DNA from: Burkholderiaceae bacterium
GTDB lineage: Bacteria; Pseudomonadota; Gammaproteobacteria; Burkholderiales; Burkholderiaceae_C
Direction: 5' to 3'
Assembly: GCA_024235915.1 (NCBI GenBank)
Contig: JACKLO010000011.1
Coordinates: forward strand, 124,001-188,000
Length of the DNA stretch: 64,000 nucleotides
In this document: one piece after another, positions 42,039-50,671 of the stretch
Layout: every line of letters begins with the position of its first letter
How positions within the stretch are numbered: position 1 is the first letter of the stretch
Made by a program: the position numbers and the translations under genes
Notes under the pieces: generated by a model
The model's database searches: none
What the model was told of the DNA's origin: nothing
What the model saw: only the letters and a program-made list of their open reading frames with translations

Positions 42039-42719
42039 TCAGGCGGCCAGCAGCCGCTGAAGCACGGGCCAGACGTTGTCCAGGATCCGCGGGTGCGCTT
42101 CGGCCGTGGGGTGGATGCGATCGGCCTGGAACAGGCGCTCCGCATCCGGTCCGTCGGCCACACCGGCGAGCAGGAAAGGCACCAGTGCGGCCTGCTCGTC
42201 GCGTGCCACGTTGGCGAACAGGGCCGCGAAGTCGTCGCCGTAGCGTTTGCCGTAGTTCGGCGGCACCTGCATGCCGGCGATCAGCACGCGGGCACCGGCG
42301 GCCCTGGCCGCGCGCGCCATGGTGCGCAGGTTGTCCTCGGTGGTCTTCAGGGGCAGGCCGCGCAGGGCGTCGTTGCCACCCAGTTCGAGGATGACGTGCG
42401 TGGGACGGTGCTGTTGCAGCAACGCGGGCAGACGTGAGCGGCCCCCGGCTGTGGTGTCGCCGCTGATGCTGGCGTTGACCACGTGCACCGCCGGTTGCCG
42501 CCCCTGCAGCCGCTGCTCGAGCAGGGCCACCCAGCCGCGGCCACGCGGCAGGCCGTACTCCGCCGACAGGCTGTCGCCCACCACCAGCACCAGCGGTGCG
42601 GGGGCCGTGGCCGCACGAGACCCCGCCGCAGCGGCGGCCAGACCGATGGCGCTACAGTGCACCATCCCCCAACGCAGCAGGGTGCGGCGCGGAATGCGCG
42701 GCACGGTGCCTCTTTGCAT
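42039..42719 (-). CDS. tesA: Arylesterase/lysophospholipase TesA (GDSL family)
   Basis: A 226-residue exported hydrolase. A signal peptide of twin-arginine flavour (R-R-T-L-L-R-W near the start) is followed by the GDSL block V-V-G-D-S-L-S-A-E-Y (Ser nucleophile). G-G-N-D lies in block III and D-R-I-H-P in block V (Asp/His), so the SGNH catalytic set is complete. It hydrolyses acyl-CoA, aryl esters and lysophospholipids in the periplasm. Its ATG shares the palindrome CATG with the divergent ABC gene, so the two coding regions overlap by two bases. Confidence 0.92.
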   Translation of the reverse strand: MQRGTVPRIPRRTLLRWGMVHCSAIGLAAAAAGSRAATAPAPLVLVVGDSLSAEYGLPRGRGWVALLEQRLQGRQPAVHVVNASISGDTTAGGRSRLPALLQQHRPTHVILELGGNDALRGLPLKTTEDNLRTMARAARAAGARVLIAGMQVPPNYGKRYGDDFAALFANVARDEQAALVPFLLAGVADGPDAERLFQADRIHPTAEAHPRILDNVWPVLQRLLAA

Positions 42720-43389
42720 GTCTGATCCCATCATCGAAGTCCAGGGCGTCCGCAAGGAAGTGAGCGACGCCACGGGGACGTTGACCATACTGCACGACAT
42801 TGGTTTCACGCTCGCACCCCGCGAGTCGGCAGCCATCGTGGGCGCCTCAGGCTCGGGCAAGAGCACGTTGCTGGGCATCTTGGCCGGGCTGGACGTGCCC
42901 AGTGCCGGGCGCGTGATGCTGGCCGGCACCGACCTCTTCGCGCTCGACGAGGACGAGCGCGCCGCGGTTCGCGCGCGGGTGCTGGGCTTCGTGTTCCAGA
43001 GCTTCCAGCTGCTGGGCAACCTGACGGCGCTGGAGAACGTGATGCTGCCGCTGGAGCTGGCCGGCCATGCCGACGCCCGCCGGCTGGCCACGGAGATGCT
43101 GCAGCGTGTCGGCCTCGGCGAACGCCTGGCGCACTACCCCAAGCTGCTGTCTGGCGGCGAACAGCAGCGTGTGGCGCTCGCGCGCGCGTTTGTGATGCGG
43201 CCGGCCGTGCTGCTCGCCGACGAGCCCACCGGCAGCCTGGACTTCGCCACCGGCGAGACGGTGATGGACCTGATGTTCGAGCTCAACCGCGAAGCGGGCA
43301 CCACGCTGGTGCTGGTGACGCATGACCGCGGCATCGCAGCGCGCTGTGACCGGCAGCTGCGCATCGAGGCCGGGCGGCTGCAGGCATGA
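42718..43389 (+). CDS. ybbA: ABC transporter ATPase, YbbA/LolD-like
   Basis: A 223-residue ATPase of the MacB/LolD/YbbA group. Walker A is G-A-S-G-S-G-K-S-T, the Q-loop is V-F-Q-S-F, the signature is L-S-G-G-E-Q-Q-R-V and Walker B is L-L-A-D-E-P. In E. coli ybbA is likewise divergent from tesA and works with the YbbP permease. No FtsX-like permease gene follows here, so its partner must be elsewhere. It overlaps the next lipoprotein gene by 4 bases. Confidence 0.9.
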   Translation: MSDPIIEVQGVRKEVSDATGTLTILHDIGFTLAPRESAAIVGASGSGKSTLLGILAGLDVPSAGRVMLAGTDLFALDEDERAAVRARVLGFVFQSFQLLGNLTALENVMLPLELAGHADARRLATEMLQRVGLGERLAHYPKLLSGGEQQRVALARAFVMRPAVLLADEPTGSLDFATGETVMDLMFELNREAGTTLVLVTHDRGIAARCDRQLRIEAGRLQA

Positions 43390-43736
43390 AGGCATTGCGT
43401 CTCGGGCCCCTCCGGTCGGCAGGCCTTCCTATGAGGTGCGCTGTCGCGGCAGGGTTTGCCTTGCTGGCTGGGTGTGCCGCGCCACCGTCCGACGCACCAG
43501 CCCGCTGCGCATCGACGGTCGTGCAGTTGCTGGACCCGGTGCCGCTGTTCACCGGCCCGCAGGCCGGCGCCGCACTCGACCGTGGCCTGAGCAAGGGGCA
43601 ACGCCTGCAGTTGTGCGGCCTGCAGGGCTCGCGGCAGCAGGTGCTGTTGCCGCGAACCGGCCAGCGCTGTGGCAGCCCCAGGGCCTGCGCGTCAGGCTGG
43701 ATCCCACGCGGCGCCAGGACCGCGGCGCTGCCCTGA
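43386..43736 (+). CDS. Small putative lipoprotein
   Basis: A 116-residue protein with a lipoprotein signal: a basic N-terminus, a hydrophobic stretch (M-R-C-A-V-A-A-G-F-A-L) and lipobox L-A-G-C near residues 27-30. The mature part is short and has four Cys residues that could form disulphides. No family is recognised. Its ATG overlaps the YbbA-type ATPase stop (ATGA), implying coupled expression. Confidence 0.65.
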   Translation: MKALRLGPLRSAGLPMRCAVAAGFALLAGCAAPPSDAPARCASTVVQLLDPVPLFTGPQAGAALDRGLSKGQRLQLCGLQGSRQQVLLPRTGQRCGSPRACASGWIPRGARTAALP

Positions 43737-43761
43737 CGGCTTCACCGACGTGAGCAAGCGA

Positions 43762-43781
43762 CCGGGCGGCGGACCGCCCGG
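43762..43781. terminator. GC hairpin between convergent genes
   Basis: An 8-bp perfect stem (CCGGGCGG/CCGCCCGG) with loop CGGA lies in the 51-base gap between the lipoprotein and PPIase genes, which converge. No T-tract is present; it may work in both directions as a weak or factor-assisted terminator. Confidence 0.45.
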
Positions 43782-43787
43782 GCCGCC

Positions 43788-44585
43788 TCACTGTGCGAAC
43801 TTGTAGTCGGTCTTGGCCTTGGCGCGCAGCTCTTCCTGGAACTGCTGCATCTGCTGCTGCTCCAGGCGCTGCTTGAGCTGCGCCTTGACGTCGTCGAAGG
43901 CCGGGAACGGCGCGTCGCGTGTGTCTTCCAGCTTGATGATGTGGAAGCCGAACTGGCTCTTCACCGGCGTCTCCGTCATCTCGCCCTTCTTCAGGGCCGT
44001 CATGGCCTGGCTGAATTCAGGCACATAGCTGTCGGGCTTGGCGAAGTCCAGGTCACCGCCATTGGCGCCGGAACCGGGGTCCTTGCTGTGCTTCTTGGCC
44101 AGCTCCTCGAAGCTGCCGCCCGCCTTGATCTGGGCGATCAGCTTCTTGGCCTCGTCCTCGCTTTCCACCAGGATGTGGCGGGCGCGGTACTCCTGGCCGC
44201 TGGCGGCGGCCTTGAACTTGTCGTATTCCGCCTGGGCTGCGGCGTCGGTGACCGGGTTGGCGTTCTTGTGCGCCTCGAACAGTTCGCGGATCAGGATGCT
44301 CTGGCGCGCGATCTCCATCTGGTCCTTGTAGGCCGGGGCCTTGGCCAGACCGCGCCTTTCGGCCTCCTGCACGAAGATCTCGCGCAGCACGACCTGGTCG
44401 CGCGCCTGCGCTTCCAGTTCCGGACCGACCTGCTGACCGGCCCGCTGCGCCTGCTGAAGCAGCGCGTCCACGCGCGCCTTGGGCACGGCCTTGCCATTGA
44501 CGATGGCGATGTTCTGCGCCTGCACGAGCAGCGGGGTCAGGGCGACGGCCACGGCCACGCCGCGCACGAGGTGTTGGATCTTCAT
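43788..44585 (-). CDS. Periplasmic parvulin-type peptidyl-prolyl isomerase (PrsA/SurA-like)
   Basis: A 265-residue foldase. A signal peptide (1-23, ending V-Q-A-Q) is followed by an N-terminal helical chaperone region. A parvulin domain (about 130-225) contains R-A-R-H-I-L-V, the F-E-E-L-A-K-K-H-S segment, G-G-D-L-D-F and F-G-F-H-I-I-K-L, all characteristic of active rotamases. It helps fold exported proteins in the periplasm. It is followed upstream on the same strand by bolA and msrB, a common betaproteobacterial trio. Confidence 0.92.
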   Translation of the reverse strand: MKIQHLVRGVAVAVALTPLLVQAQNIAIVNGKAVPKARVDALLQQAQRAGQQVGPELEAQARDQVVLREIFVQEAERRGLAKAPAYKDQMEIARQSILIRELFEAHKNANPVTDAAAQAEYDKFKAAASGQEYRARHILVESEDEAKKLIAQIKAGGSFEELAKKHSKDPGSGANGGDLDFAKPDSYVPEFSQAMTALKKGEMTETPVKSQFGFHIIKLEDTRDAPFPAFDDVKAQLKQRLEQQQMQQFQEELRAKAKTDYKFAQ

Positions 44586-44625
44586 GGCGAAGGAGGGGAG
44601 GGTGAAGGTGGATCTTGCGGGCGCG

Positions 44626-44892
44626 TCAGGCGTCGCCCGGCGCGCGGGCCACGATGGCCAACGCGTGGATGCCCTTGGGAATCAAGGGGCTCAAGGCATC
44701 ATACACAAGCCGATGGCGGGCGATTCGTGTCTGGCCGGTAAAGGCTGCCGCCGTGATGCGCACGGTGAAATGGCGGCCTTCGCGGGCGCCGGCGTGGCCA
44801 GCGTGCAGGTGGCTGTCGTCCTGCACCTCCAGCCGTTCGGGCTGCAGACGTTCACGCAGGGCCGCCTCGATCTCCGGGCCTGCCACGCTCAT
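44626..44892 (-). CDS. bolA: BolA family protein
   Basis: An 88-residue BolA/IbaG-like protein. The conserved part includes V-Q-D-D-S-H-L-H-A-G-H, the F-T-V-R-I strand and H-R-L-V-Y-D-A-L, with the His residues that can co-ligate an iron-sulphur cluster with a monothiol glutaredoxin. The ATG overlaps the msrB stop (ATGA). Confidence 0.92.
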   Translation of the reverse strand: MSVAGPEIEAALRERLQPERLEVQDDSHLHAGHAGAREGRHFTVRITAAAFTGQTRIARHRLVYDALSPLIPKGIHALAIVARAPGDA

Positions 44893-45314
44893 GGCTGCTC
44901 CGGTTTGAAGTCGATGGCGGCGGAATTGATGCAGAAGCGTTCGCCCGTGGGTTCCGGGCCGTCCTCGAACACGTGGCCGAGGTGGCTGCCGCAGTGGTTG
45001 CAGCGCACCTCGACGCGCACCATGCCGTGGCTGGTGTCGCGCAGGCGTTCCACGACCGTGCCGTCGATGGGCTCGAAGTAGCTCGGCCAGCCGCAGCCGG
45101 CGTCGAACTTGGTGCCCGAGGCAAACAGTGCCGTGCCGCAGCCCACGCAGCGGTAGATGCCGCGGTCCCAGTGGTCCCAGTATTTGCCGGTGAAGGCGCG
45201 TTCGGTGGCGGCGTGGCGGGCCACCTGGTACTGCATGGGATCCAGCTGCGCGCGCCATTCGGCGTCGCTCTTGCGCACGGGGTAGCGGGGGTCGTCGTGG
45301 TCGTGGTCGGACAT
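44889..45314 (-). CDS. msrB: Peptide methionine-R-sulfoxide reductase MsrB
   Basis: A 141-residue MsrB that repairs methionine-R-sulfoxide. The structural zinc site has two C-x-x-C pairs (C-V-G-C and C-N-H-C). G-C-G-W-P-S-Y-F is the substrate pocket and R-F-C-I-N-S carries the catalytic Cys. It is the first gene of msrB-bolA-PPIase and is divergent from the livK-type gene. Confidence 0.96.
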   Translation of the reverse strand: MSDHDHDDPRYPVRKSDAEWRAQLDPMQYQVARHAATERAFTGKYWDHWDRGIYRCVGCGTALFASGTKFDAGCGWPSYFEPIDGTVVERLRDTSHGMVRVEVRCNHCGSHLGHVFEDGPEPTGERFCINSAAIDFKPEQP

Positions 45315-45474
45315 GGTGGTGCAGCCTCAATGGCAAACCCGCACGCTTGTGGGGCGCCGATGGCGAGTGTAGGTCGCGCAGGTGACAGGCCTTCGGGGTA
45401 GTCCCTGAAACCCCAGTGCCGTTGTGTCCGCTACCGTGCACGCCCATACATTCCGACCCACAGGAGACATCACG
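45315..45474. promoter_or_regulatory. msrB/livK divergent intergenic region
   Basis: A 160-base spacer. For the plus-strand importer a possible pair is TTGTGT (45422-45427) with CATACA about 17 bases later (45445-45450), followed by AGGAG in front of the ATG. The -10 match is weak. No operator is recognised. Confidence 0.3.
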
Positions 45475-46713
45475 ATGACCCTTGCCCGCCGTACCGTCGT
45501 TGCACTGGCCGCTGCCGCCGCTGTTCTGCCCGCCGGCATGGCGTGGGCGCAGCAGGGCGAAACGGTGAAGATCGCCTTCATCGATCCGCTGTCCGGCCCG
45601 TTCGCCAACGTGGGCCAGAACCAGCTCAAGAGCTGGCAGTTTGTCGCTGACCACTTCAGCGCCAAGAACCCGGCCGGTGTGAAGTTCGAGTTCGCCTCCT
45701 TCGACAACAAGGGTTCGCCGCAGGAAAGCCTGACCGCGCTCAAGGCGGCCATCGACCAGGGCATCCGCTACGTGGTGCAGGGCAACGGCTCGGGCGCCGC
45801 TGCCGCCATCTCCGACGCCGTGACCAAGCACAACGCGCGCAACCCGGGCAAGGAGGTCGTCTACCTGAACTACGCCGCGGTTGACCCGGCACTGACCAAC
45901 GAGAAGTGCAGCTACTGGCACTTCCGCCTGGATGCCGACACCACCATGAAGATGGAGGCGCTGACCAGCTACATGAAGGATCAGACCAACATCAAGAAGG
46001 TCTACATCATCGGCCAGAACTACTCGCACGGGCAGCAGGTCTCGCGCTTCTTCAAGGAGTACATGGCGCGCAAGCGGCCCGACGTGCAGATCGTCGGCGA
46101 CGACCTGCACCCCATCGGCCAAGTCAAGGACTTCGCGCCCTACGTGGCCAAGATCAAGGCCTCGGGTGCCGATGCCGTGGTCACCGGCAACTGGGGCCAG
46201 GACCTGACGCTGCTGGTCAAGGCCGCGAAGGACGCAGGCCTGAACGCCGCGTTGTACACCTACTACGCAGGTGTCAGCGGAACACCCACGGCGCTGGGCA
46301 CCGACACCGCCGGCAAGGTGCGCGTGGTGGCCTACGGCAGCCCGAACATGGGCGGCATCGTCGGCAAGCTTCAGGACGAGTACAAGGCCAAGTTCAACGA
46401 CGACTGGTACACCTACGCCACGTACAACGGCATTTCCTTGCTGGCCAACGCCATGGCCAAGGCCAAGAGCACCGACCCGGTGAAGGTCGCCGCCGCCATG
46501 GGTGGCCTGAGCTTCCCCGGCTTCAACGGCGAGGTCACGATGCGCAAGCAGGACCACCAGCTGCAGCAGGGCATGTTCATCACATCGTGGGAAAAGATCG
46601 ACGCGAAGAACAAGTACAACGTCGAGAACACCGGCATGACCTTCAAGACGGTCAAGGTCATCGAACCCTACGTGGCCAGCACGCCCACGTCCTGCCAGAT
46701 GAAGCAGCCCTGA
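45475..46713 (+). CDS. livK: Branched-chain amino acid-type ABC transporter binding protein
   Basis: A 412-residue periplasmic type I binding protein (LivJ/K family). A signal peptide (1-26, ending A-W-A-Q) precedes V-K-I-A-F-I-D-P-L-S-G-P-F-A-N-V-G, the standard ligand-entry strand. The ligand could be a branched-chain amino acid, an amide, urea or an aromatic acid; family members vary and the sequence does not decide. The ATG at 45475 has AGGAG about 9 bases upstream. A strong intrinsic terminator follows the gene before the permeases. Confidence 0.9.
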   Translation: MTLARRTVVALAAAAAVLPAGMAWAQQGETVKIAFIDPLSGPFANVGQNQLKSWQFVADHFSAKNPAGVKFEFASFDNKGSPQESLTALKAAIDQGIRYVVQGNGSGAAAAISDAVTKHNARNPGKEVVYLNYAAVDPALTNEKCSYWHFRLDADTTMKMEALTSYMKDQTNIKKVYIIGQNYSHGQQVSRFFKEYMARKRPDVQIVGDDLHPIGQVKDFAPYVAKIKASGADAVVTGNWGQDLTLLVKAAKDAGLNAALYTYYAGVSGTPTALGTDTAGKVRVVAYGSPNMGGIVGKLQDEYKAKFNDDWYTYATYNGISLLANAMAKAKSTDPVKVAAAMGGLSFPGFNGEVTMRKQDHQLQQGMFITSWEKIDAKNKYNVENTGMTFKTVKVIEPYVASTPTSCQMKQP

Positions 46714-46732
46714 TCGTGGGCTGATCCGTGCC

Positions 46733-46769
46733 GGGCGCGGCACCTGACCGGGTGCCGCGCCCTTTCTTT
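46733..46769 (+). terminator. Intrinsic terminator after livK
   Basis: A perfect 12-bp GC stem (46733-46744 with 46751-46762), a six-base loop and TTTCTTT. It lies between the binding-protein gene and the permease genes and should stop most transcripts, letting the binding protein be made in excess. Confidence 0.85.
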
Positions 46770-46810
46770 GCACGCGGGCCGCTGGGCCCGTGGTTCACCC
46801 CCGCCGGGCG

Positions 46811-47839
46811 ATGGACGCGACCTACTTTCTGATCTCGCTGCTCAACGGCCTGTCCGTCGGGCTGCTGCTGTTCATGCTGGCCTCGGGCCTGACGCTGATC
46901 TTCAGCATGATGGGCGTGCTCAACTTTGCGCACGCCAGCTTCTACATGCTGGGTGCCTACGTGGCCTACACGCTCAGCAACGTGGTCGGCTTCTGGTGGG
47001 CCCTGCTGCTGGCCCCACCGCTCGTGGGCCTGCTGGGCGCGCTGTTCGAGCGCCACGTGCTGCGCCGGGTGCACAAGTTCGGCCATGTGCCGGAACTGCT
47101 GGTCACCTTCGGCCTGAGCTACATCGTGCTCGAACTGGTGCAACTGGTGTGGGGCCGCTCGGCGGTCGACTTCCAGCAGCCCGAATCGCTGTCCGGCCCG
47201 CTGTTCACGATCCTCTCGTCTGACAGCCAGGGCCTGAGCCTGGCCTGGGGGCCGCCGCCGGAGACCTGCCGTGCCGTGGCCGACATGATCTGCACGCAGT
47301 TCCCGGCGTTCCGCGCCTTCGGCATGGCCGTGGCCGTGGCCATGCTGGTGGCGGTGTGGCTGCTGCTCACGCGCACCCGGGTCGGCCTGGTGATCCAGGC
47401 CGCGCTGACGCACCCGCACATGGTGGAGTCGCTGGGCCACAACGTGCCGCGCGTGTTCATGGGCGTGTTCGGCGGCGGCACCGCGCTGGCAGCGTTGGCG
47501 GGGGTCATCGGCGGCGCGCTGCGGGTCACCGAACCTTCGATGGCCTTGCAGGTGGGGGCGGTGGTGTTCGCCGTCATCGTCATCGGCGGCATGGGGTCGC
47601 TGGCCGGGGCCTTCGTGGCGTCGATCGGCCTGGGCGTGATCGAGTCGTTCGCGATCGGCAGCGACCGTTCCCTGCTCGACCTGTTCGCCTGGGCCAACGT
47701 CGCCGTCACGCACGAGACCTTCGGCTACGCCCTCTACAGCGTCAAGATCTCCCAGGTGGCGGCCATCCTGCCGTACCTGCTGCTGGTGCTGATCCTGATC
47801 TTCCGGCCGCGTGGCCTGCTGGGCACCCGGGAGGGATGA
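46811..47839 (+). CDS. livH: Branched-chain-type ABC transporter permease LivH
   Basis: A 342-residue inner-membrane permease of the LivH type, with about eight or nine hydrophobic helices. The motifs G-L-T-L-I-F-S-M-M-G-V-L-N-F-A-H-A near the N-terminus and G-G-M-G-S-L-A-G-A near the C-terminus are diagnostic. I choose the ATG at 46811; a GTG upstream at 46790 adds seven residues. It is followed one base later by livM. Confidence 0.93.
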   Translation: MDATYFLISLLNGLSVGLLLFMLASGLTLIFSMMGVLNFAHASFYMLGAYVAYTLSNVVGFWWALLLAPPLVGLLGALFERHVLRRVHKFGHVPELLVTFGLSYIVLELVQLVWGRSAVDFQQPESLSGPLFTILSSDSQGLSLAWGPPPETCRAVADMICTQFPAFRAFGMAVAVAMLVAVWLLLTRTRVGLVIQAALTHPHMVESLGHNVPRVFMGVFGGGTALAALAGVIGGALRVTEPSMALQVGAVVFAVIVIGGMGSLAGAFVASIGLGVIESFAIGSDRSLLDLFAWANVAVTHETFGYALYSVKISQVAAILPYLLLVLILIFRPRGLLGTREG

Positions 47840-47840
47840 C

Positions 47841-49103
47841 GTGAAACGCCCCTGGATCCTCTGGGCGGCCTATGCCGCCGTGCTGGTGATCGCACCGATG
47901 CTGTGGACCAGCAGCCTGGCGCTGACCATGCTCACGCAGATCGGCATCGCCATCATCGCCTGTCTGGCCTACAACGTGCTGCTGGGGCAGGGCGGCATGC
48001 TCAGCTTCGGCCACGCGGTTTACTCCGGCCTGGGCGCGTATTTCGCCATCCACACGCTGAACATGATCGGCGACGGGTCGTTGGCGCTCCCGGTAAGCCT
48101 GGTGCCGCTGGTGGGCGGGCTTTTCGGTCTGCTGATGGCGGCCTTGCTGGGCTACGTGACGACCAAGAAGTCGGGCACGCCCTTCGCGATGATCACGCTG
48201 GGCATCGGTGAACTGGTCTGGGCCATGTCGCTGATGTTCCCCGGCTTCTTCGGCGGCGAGGGCGGCATCACTGGCGACCGCACGTCGGGTGAGGCCTTCC
48301 TGGGCATCACCTACGGCCCGGCGAACCAGCTCTACTACCTGATCGCCGTCTACTGCTTCATCAGCACCGCAGCGCTCTACGCCTTCACGCGCACGCCGCT
48401 GGGCCGGATGCTCAACGCCGTGCGCGACAACCCGGAGCGCGTGGAGTTCATCGGCTACCGCACGCAGATCGTGCGCTACCTGGCGTTCATGGTCAGCGGC
48501 TTCTTCATGGGCGTCGCCGGTGGGCTGGGCACCTTGACCTTCGAGATCGTCACCGCGGAGGTGGTCGGCGCGGCACGCTCGGGCGCCTACCTGCTGTTCA
48601 CCTTCCTGGGCGGCGCCGGCTTCTTCTTCGGGCCGATCATCGGCGCGGTGCTGATGGTGCTGGCCCTGGTGCTGCTGTCGGAGATCACCCAGGCCTGGCT
48701 GCTCTACCTGGGACTGCTGTTCCTGTTCATGGTGATGTACGCCCCGGGCGGCTTTGCCAGCCTGATCATGATGAACCTGCGCATGCACGCCTTCGGCAAG
48801 CTCAAGCCGCTGGCAGGCCTGTACGCAGGGCTGGCCGTCACCGGCTTCCTGATCCTGGCCGGGGCCGGGGCCATGATCGAGATGGTCTACCACGGCCAGC
48901 TCAACCAGGCACTGGGGCCGGAGATGACCTTCATGGCCGTGCCGCTGAACACCGAAACCACGGCGTCCTGGGCCGGCGCCGGCGCCGTGCTGGTGGTTGG
49001 CGTGGTGCTGTTCGAATTCGTGCGCCGGCGTTTCGCCGCCCGCTGGGGCCAGGCGCAGACCGAGATCGAGGCCGCCCTGCGCGCCAAGGAGCAGGGTAAA
49101 TGA
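47841..49103 (+). CDS. livM: Branched-chain-type ABC transporter permease LivM
   Basis: A 420-residue permease of the LivM type. Q-G-G-M-L-S-F-G-H-A and the cytoplasmic loop G-R-M-L-N-A-V-R-D-N-P-E-R-V-E-F-I-G-Y are family hallmarks. The protein is longer than many LivM proteins because of an additional C-terminal membrane segment (about 320-390). A GTG at 47841, one base after the livH stop, is the best start. It overlaps livG (ATGA). Confidence 0.92.
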   Translation: MKRPWILWAAYAAVLVIAPMLWTSSLALTMLTQIGIAIIACLAYNVLLGQGGMLSFGHAVYSGLGAYFAIHTLNMIGDGSLALPVSLVPLVGGLFGLLMAALLGYVTTKKSGTPFAMITLGIGELVWAMSLMFPGFFGGEGGITGDRTSGEAFLGITYGPANQLYYLIAVYCFISTAALYAFTRTPLGRMLNAVRDNPERVEFIGYRTQIVRYLAFMVSGFFMGVAGGLGTLTFEIVTAEVVGAARSGAYLLFTFLGGAGFFFGPIIGAVLMVLALVLLSEITQAWLLYLGLLFLFMVMYAPGGFASLIMMNLRMHAFGKLKPLAGLYAGLAVTGFLILAGAGAMIEMVYHGQLNQALGPEMTFMAVPLNTETTASWAGAGAVLVVGVVLFEFVRRRFAARWGQAQTEIEAALRAKEQGK

Positions 49104-49873
49104 GCCAGCCCGCGCTGGAACTGCGCGACCTGCGCAAGAGCTTTGGCCGCACCGAGATCATCCGCGGCGCCAGCATCGCCGTGAACCCTGGCGAGAACGT
49201 GGCCATCATCGGCCCCAACGGCGCCGGCAAGAGCACGCTGTTCAACCTCATCAGCGGCCGCTTTGCGCCCACCAGCGGCGAGGTGCTGCTGCATGGCGAA
49301 CGGATCGACGGCCTGGCGCCCTACGAGGTGAACCGGCGCGGCCTGGCGCGCAGCTTCCAGGTCAGCAACCTGTTCACGCGCCTGTCGGTGTTCGAGAACC
49401 TGCGCTGCGCCGTGCTGTGGAGCCTGGGCTACCGCTACGCCTTCTGGCGATTCCTCAGCGGTGCCAAGGATGCCAACGACCGCGCCGAACAGATCATGCG
49501 CTTGATCCACCTGGAGAACCGGCGCGACGTGGCGGCGATGAACCTCACCTATGCCGAACAGCGGGCGCTGGAGATCGGCATCACGATCGCCGGCGGTGCC
49601 GACGTGATCCTGCTCGACGAGCCCACTGCCGGCATGAGCCGCAGCGAGACCTCGCATTTCATCGACCTGATGCTGGAGGTCACCACCGGCAAGACGCTGC
49701 TGACCGTGGAACACGACATGGGGGTGGTCTTCAACGTAGCCGACCGCATCGCGGTCGTGGTCTACGGCGAGGTGATCGCCTTCGACACGCCGGAGAAGGT
49801 GCGTGCCGACCCGAAGGTGCAGGAGGCCTATCTGGGCTCTGTGCTGGCCGAACAAGCGGCGGGGGGCCACTGA
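49100..49873 (+). CDS. livG: Branched-chain-type ABC transporter ATPase LivG
   Basis: A 257-residue ATPase. Walker A is G-P-N-G-A-G-K-S-T. The signature region Y-A-E-Q-R-A-L-E-I replaces the usual L-S-x-G-Q-Q, as it does in a subset of LivG proteins. Walker B is V-I-L-L-D-E-P-T-A-G-M and the switch His is in T-V-E-H-D-M. It pairs with LivF to drive LivHM. Its Walker A Lys is intact, unlike that of LivF. Confidence 0.92.
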   Translation: MSQPALELRDLRKSFGRTEIIRGASIAVNPGENVAIIGPNGAGKSTLFNLISGRFAPTSGEVLLHGERIDGLAPYEVNRRGLARSFQVSNLFTRLSVFENLRCAVLWSLGYRYAFWRFLSGAKDANDRAEQIMRLIHLENRRDVAAMNLTYAEQRALEIGITIAGGADVILLDEPTAGMSRSETSHFIDLMLEVTTGKTLLTVEHDMGVVFNVADRIAVVVYGEVIAFDTPEKVRADPKVQEAYLGSVLAEQAAGGH

Positions 49874-49874
49874 C

Positions 49875-50570
49875 ATGTTGCAACTGCAAGGCCTGCACGC
49901 CTACTACGGCAAGAGCCATGTGCTGCATGGTGTCAGCTTCGAGGTGGGTGCCGGCGAGATCGTCAGCCTGCTCGGGCGCAACGGCTCGGGCCGGTCGACC
50001 ACCGTCAAGGCCATCATGGGCCTGGTGGACGGCGCCGGCACGGTGCGCTGGCGCGGCCGGGACATCCTGGGCCGCACACCGTTCGAGATCGCCCGCCAGG
50101 GCCTGGGCTACGTGCCGGAGAACCGGGACATCTTTCCCGACCTGACGGTGCACCAGAACCTGATGATGGGAGAGCAGCGGGCGAAGAAGTCGCCGCGCTG
50201 GAGCTTCGACGACATGTACCAGCTGTTCCCGCGCCTGAAGGAGCGGCAGCACACGGCGGCTGGCGTCCTCAGCGGAGGCGAGCAGCAGATGCTGACGCTG
50301 TGCCGCACGCTGATGGGCGACCCTGATCTGATCATGATCGACGAGCCCACCGAAGGCCTGGCACCGAAGATCGTGGAACTGGTGGCCGAGTACCTGCATG
50401 AGCTGCGCCGCCGCGGCATCTCGGTGCTGCTGGTGGAGCAGAAGCTCACCATCGCCCTGCAGGTGGCCGACCGCTGTTTGGTCATGGGCCACGGCGAGAT
50501 CGTCTTCGAGGGCACGCCGGATGCCCTGCGCGCGTCGGCCGAGGTGCGCAAGGAGTGGCTGGAGGTGTAG
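49875..50570 (+). CDS. livF: Branched-chain-type ABC transporter ATPase LivF
   Basis: A 231-residue ATPase of the LivF type with signature L-S-G-G-E-Q-Q-M and Walker B L-I-M-I-D-E-P-T-E-G-L-A. Walker A reads G-R-N-G-S-G-R-S-T (34-42): the invariant Lys is Arg40. The rest looks functional, so the pair LivG/LivF may be catalytically asymmetric, with LivG doing most of the hydrolysis. It is the last gene of the importer, one base after livG. Confidence 0.92.
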   Translation: MLQLQGLHAYYGKSHVLHGVSFEVGAGEIVSLLGRNGSGRSTTVKAIMGLVDGAGTVRWRGRDILGRTPFEIARQGLGYVPENRDIFPDLTVHQNLMMGEQRAKKSPRWSFDDMYQLFPRLKERQHTAAGVLSGGEQQMLTLCRTLMGDPDLIMIDEPTEGLAPKIVELVAEYLHELRRRGISVLLVEQKLTIALQVADRCLVMGHGEIVFEGTPDALRASAEVRKEWLEV

Positions 50571-50671
50571 CCTCCGTCGGCTGTAGCCGCCGTTTCGGCA
50601 GCTGCTGATCAGGGTTTGCCCGAGTCTGTCGCACCAGCGACAAGGCCGGTTGCGCGACGATCTCTAGAATC

